From DASSFG01 sp035547915 (lineage in GTDB: Bacteria; Planctomycetota; Planctomycetia; Pirellulales; JAICIG01), in assembly GCA_035547915.1 (NCBI GenBank), contig DASZTS010000029.1, positions 201,361-265,360 of the forward strand: 64,000 nt of DNA. The letters are read 5' to 3'. Positions 63,951-64,000 of this stretch are shown one piece after another. Under the pieces are notes generated by a model. It saw only the letters and a program-made list of their open reading frames with translations, was not told the origin of the DNA and did not search any database. The position numbers and the translations under genes were made by a program. How positions within the stretch are numbered: the stretch's first letter is position 1; each line of letters starts with the position of its first letter.

Positions 63951-64000
63951 ATGAGTGTGATCGACAAGGATGCCGATGTCGCCGTGCGGTGGTCGACAGC
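63951..64000 (+). CDS. Unidentified gene, cut at the right edge
   Basis: The first 16 codons read MSVIDKDADVAVRWST, after a strong AGGAGG ribosome-binding site. The frame is open at the window edge. The family cannot be recognised from this length. The hairpin just before it recalls the 5' ends of transposase genes, but that is inference. Confidence 0.45.
   Translation, partial: MSVIDKDADVAVRWST

Overview
The window looks like a chromosome segment of a planctomycete, probably order Pirellulales. The evidence is a GC-rich sequence with many families typical of that phylum: DUF4159/prenyltransferase-repeat proteins, DUF1080, Tat-exported Gfo/Idh/MocA oxidoreductase, DUF1549/DUF1553 and PPC proteins, a TIGR03067 protein and ABC-2 systems with planctomycete-type partners. 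This placement is inferred from gene content; no rRNA marker is present.

Layout. 3-2039: 3' part of a prenyltransferase-repeat/DUF4159 protein, followed by a palindromic repeat. 2122-13231 (minus): a small membrane protein, a DUF1080 protein, a Gfo/Idh/MocA oxidoreductase, acetate kinase, a DUF2007/zinc-ribbon protein, then a tight unit of ABC ATPase, large membrane protein, MazG-like pyrophosphohydrolase and TPR/MA-peptidase. 13325-16198: ferredoxin-like protein, MscS channel, thioesterase, tandem ACT protein, membrane protein and a 57-aa coiled-coil gene. 16354-18646: pyrimidine genes pyrB-pyrC. 18813-21231: GT2 glycosyltransferase with a GT-C-like membrane protein. 21306-27255: a sigma-54-like promoter, a long leader, then prkA, a yeaH-like gene, a spoVR-like gene and a gene of unknown function. 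27301-36128: orphan HlyD-type adaptor, DUF1549/DUF1553 protein, PPC protein, squalene-cyclase-like protein and a Gly-rich membrane protein. 36228-41815: asnS, trxB, an aldehyde dehydrogenase and a class-III aminotransferase. 41852-51002: a divergent tripartite efflux locus (RHH protein, TolC and beta-barrel leftward; adaptor and RND pump rightward). 50999-54769 (minus): MoaD-like carrier, fused FAD/Fe-S oxidoreductase, zinc-ribbon membrane protein. 55062-55934: creatininase family. 56031-60655 (minus): a three-gene ABC-2 operon.

From about 61143 to the right edge the character changes to an accessory region. It opens with the 5' half of a tRNA-Lys gene that stops at the anticodon stem and runs into a terminator. 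It then has sparse small genes (a 33-aa single-helix peptide, an XRE repressor with an adjacent palindromic operator, a two-gene membrane/TIGR03067 unit) and ends at the start of an unidentified gene whose ribosome-binding site lies in a strong hairpin.

The best candidates for less-described biology are the sigma-54-linked prkA-yeaH-spoVR operon with its extra fourth gene, the accessory block beside the split tRNA, and the orphan ABC ATPase unit. No CRISPR array, rRNA or complete transposase was seen. Promoters, operators and small ORFs were called by eye and are tentative.
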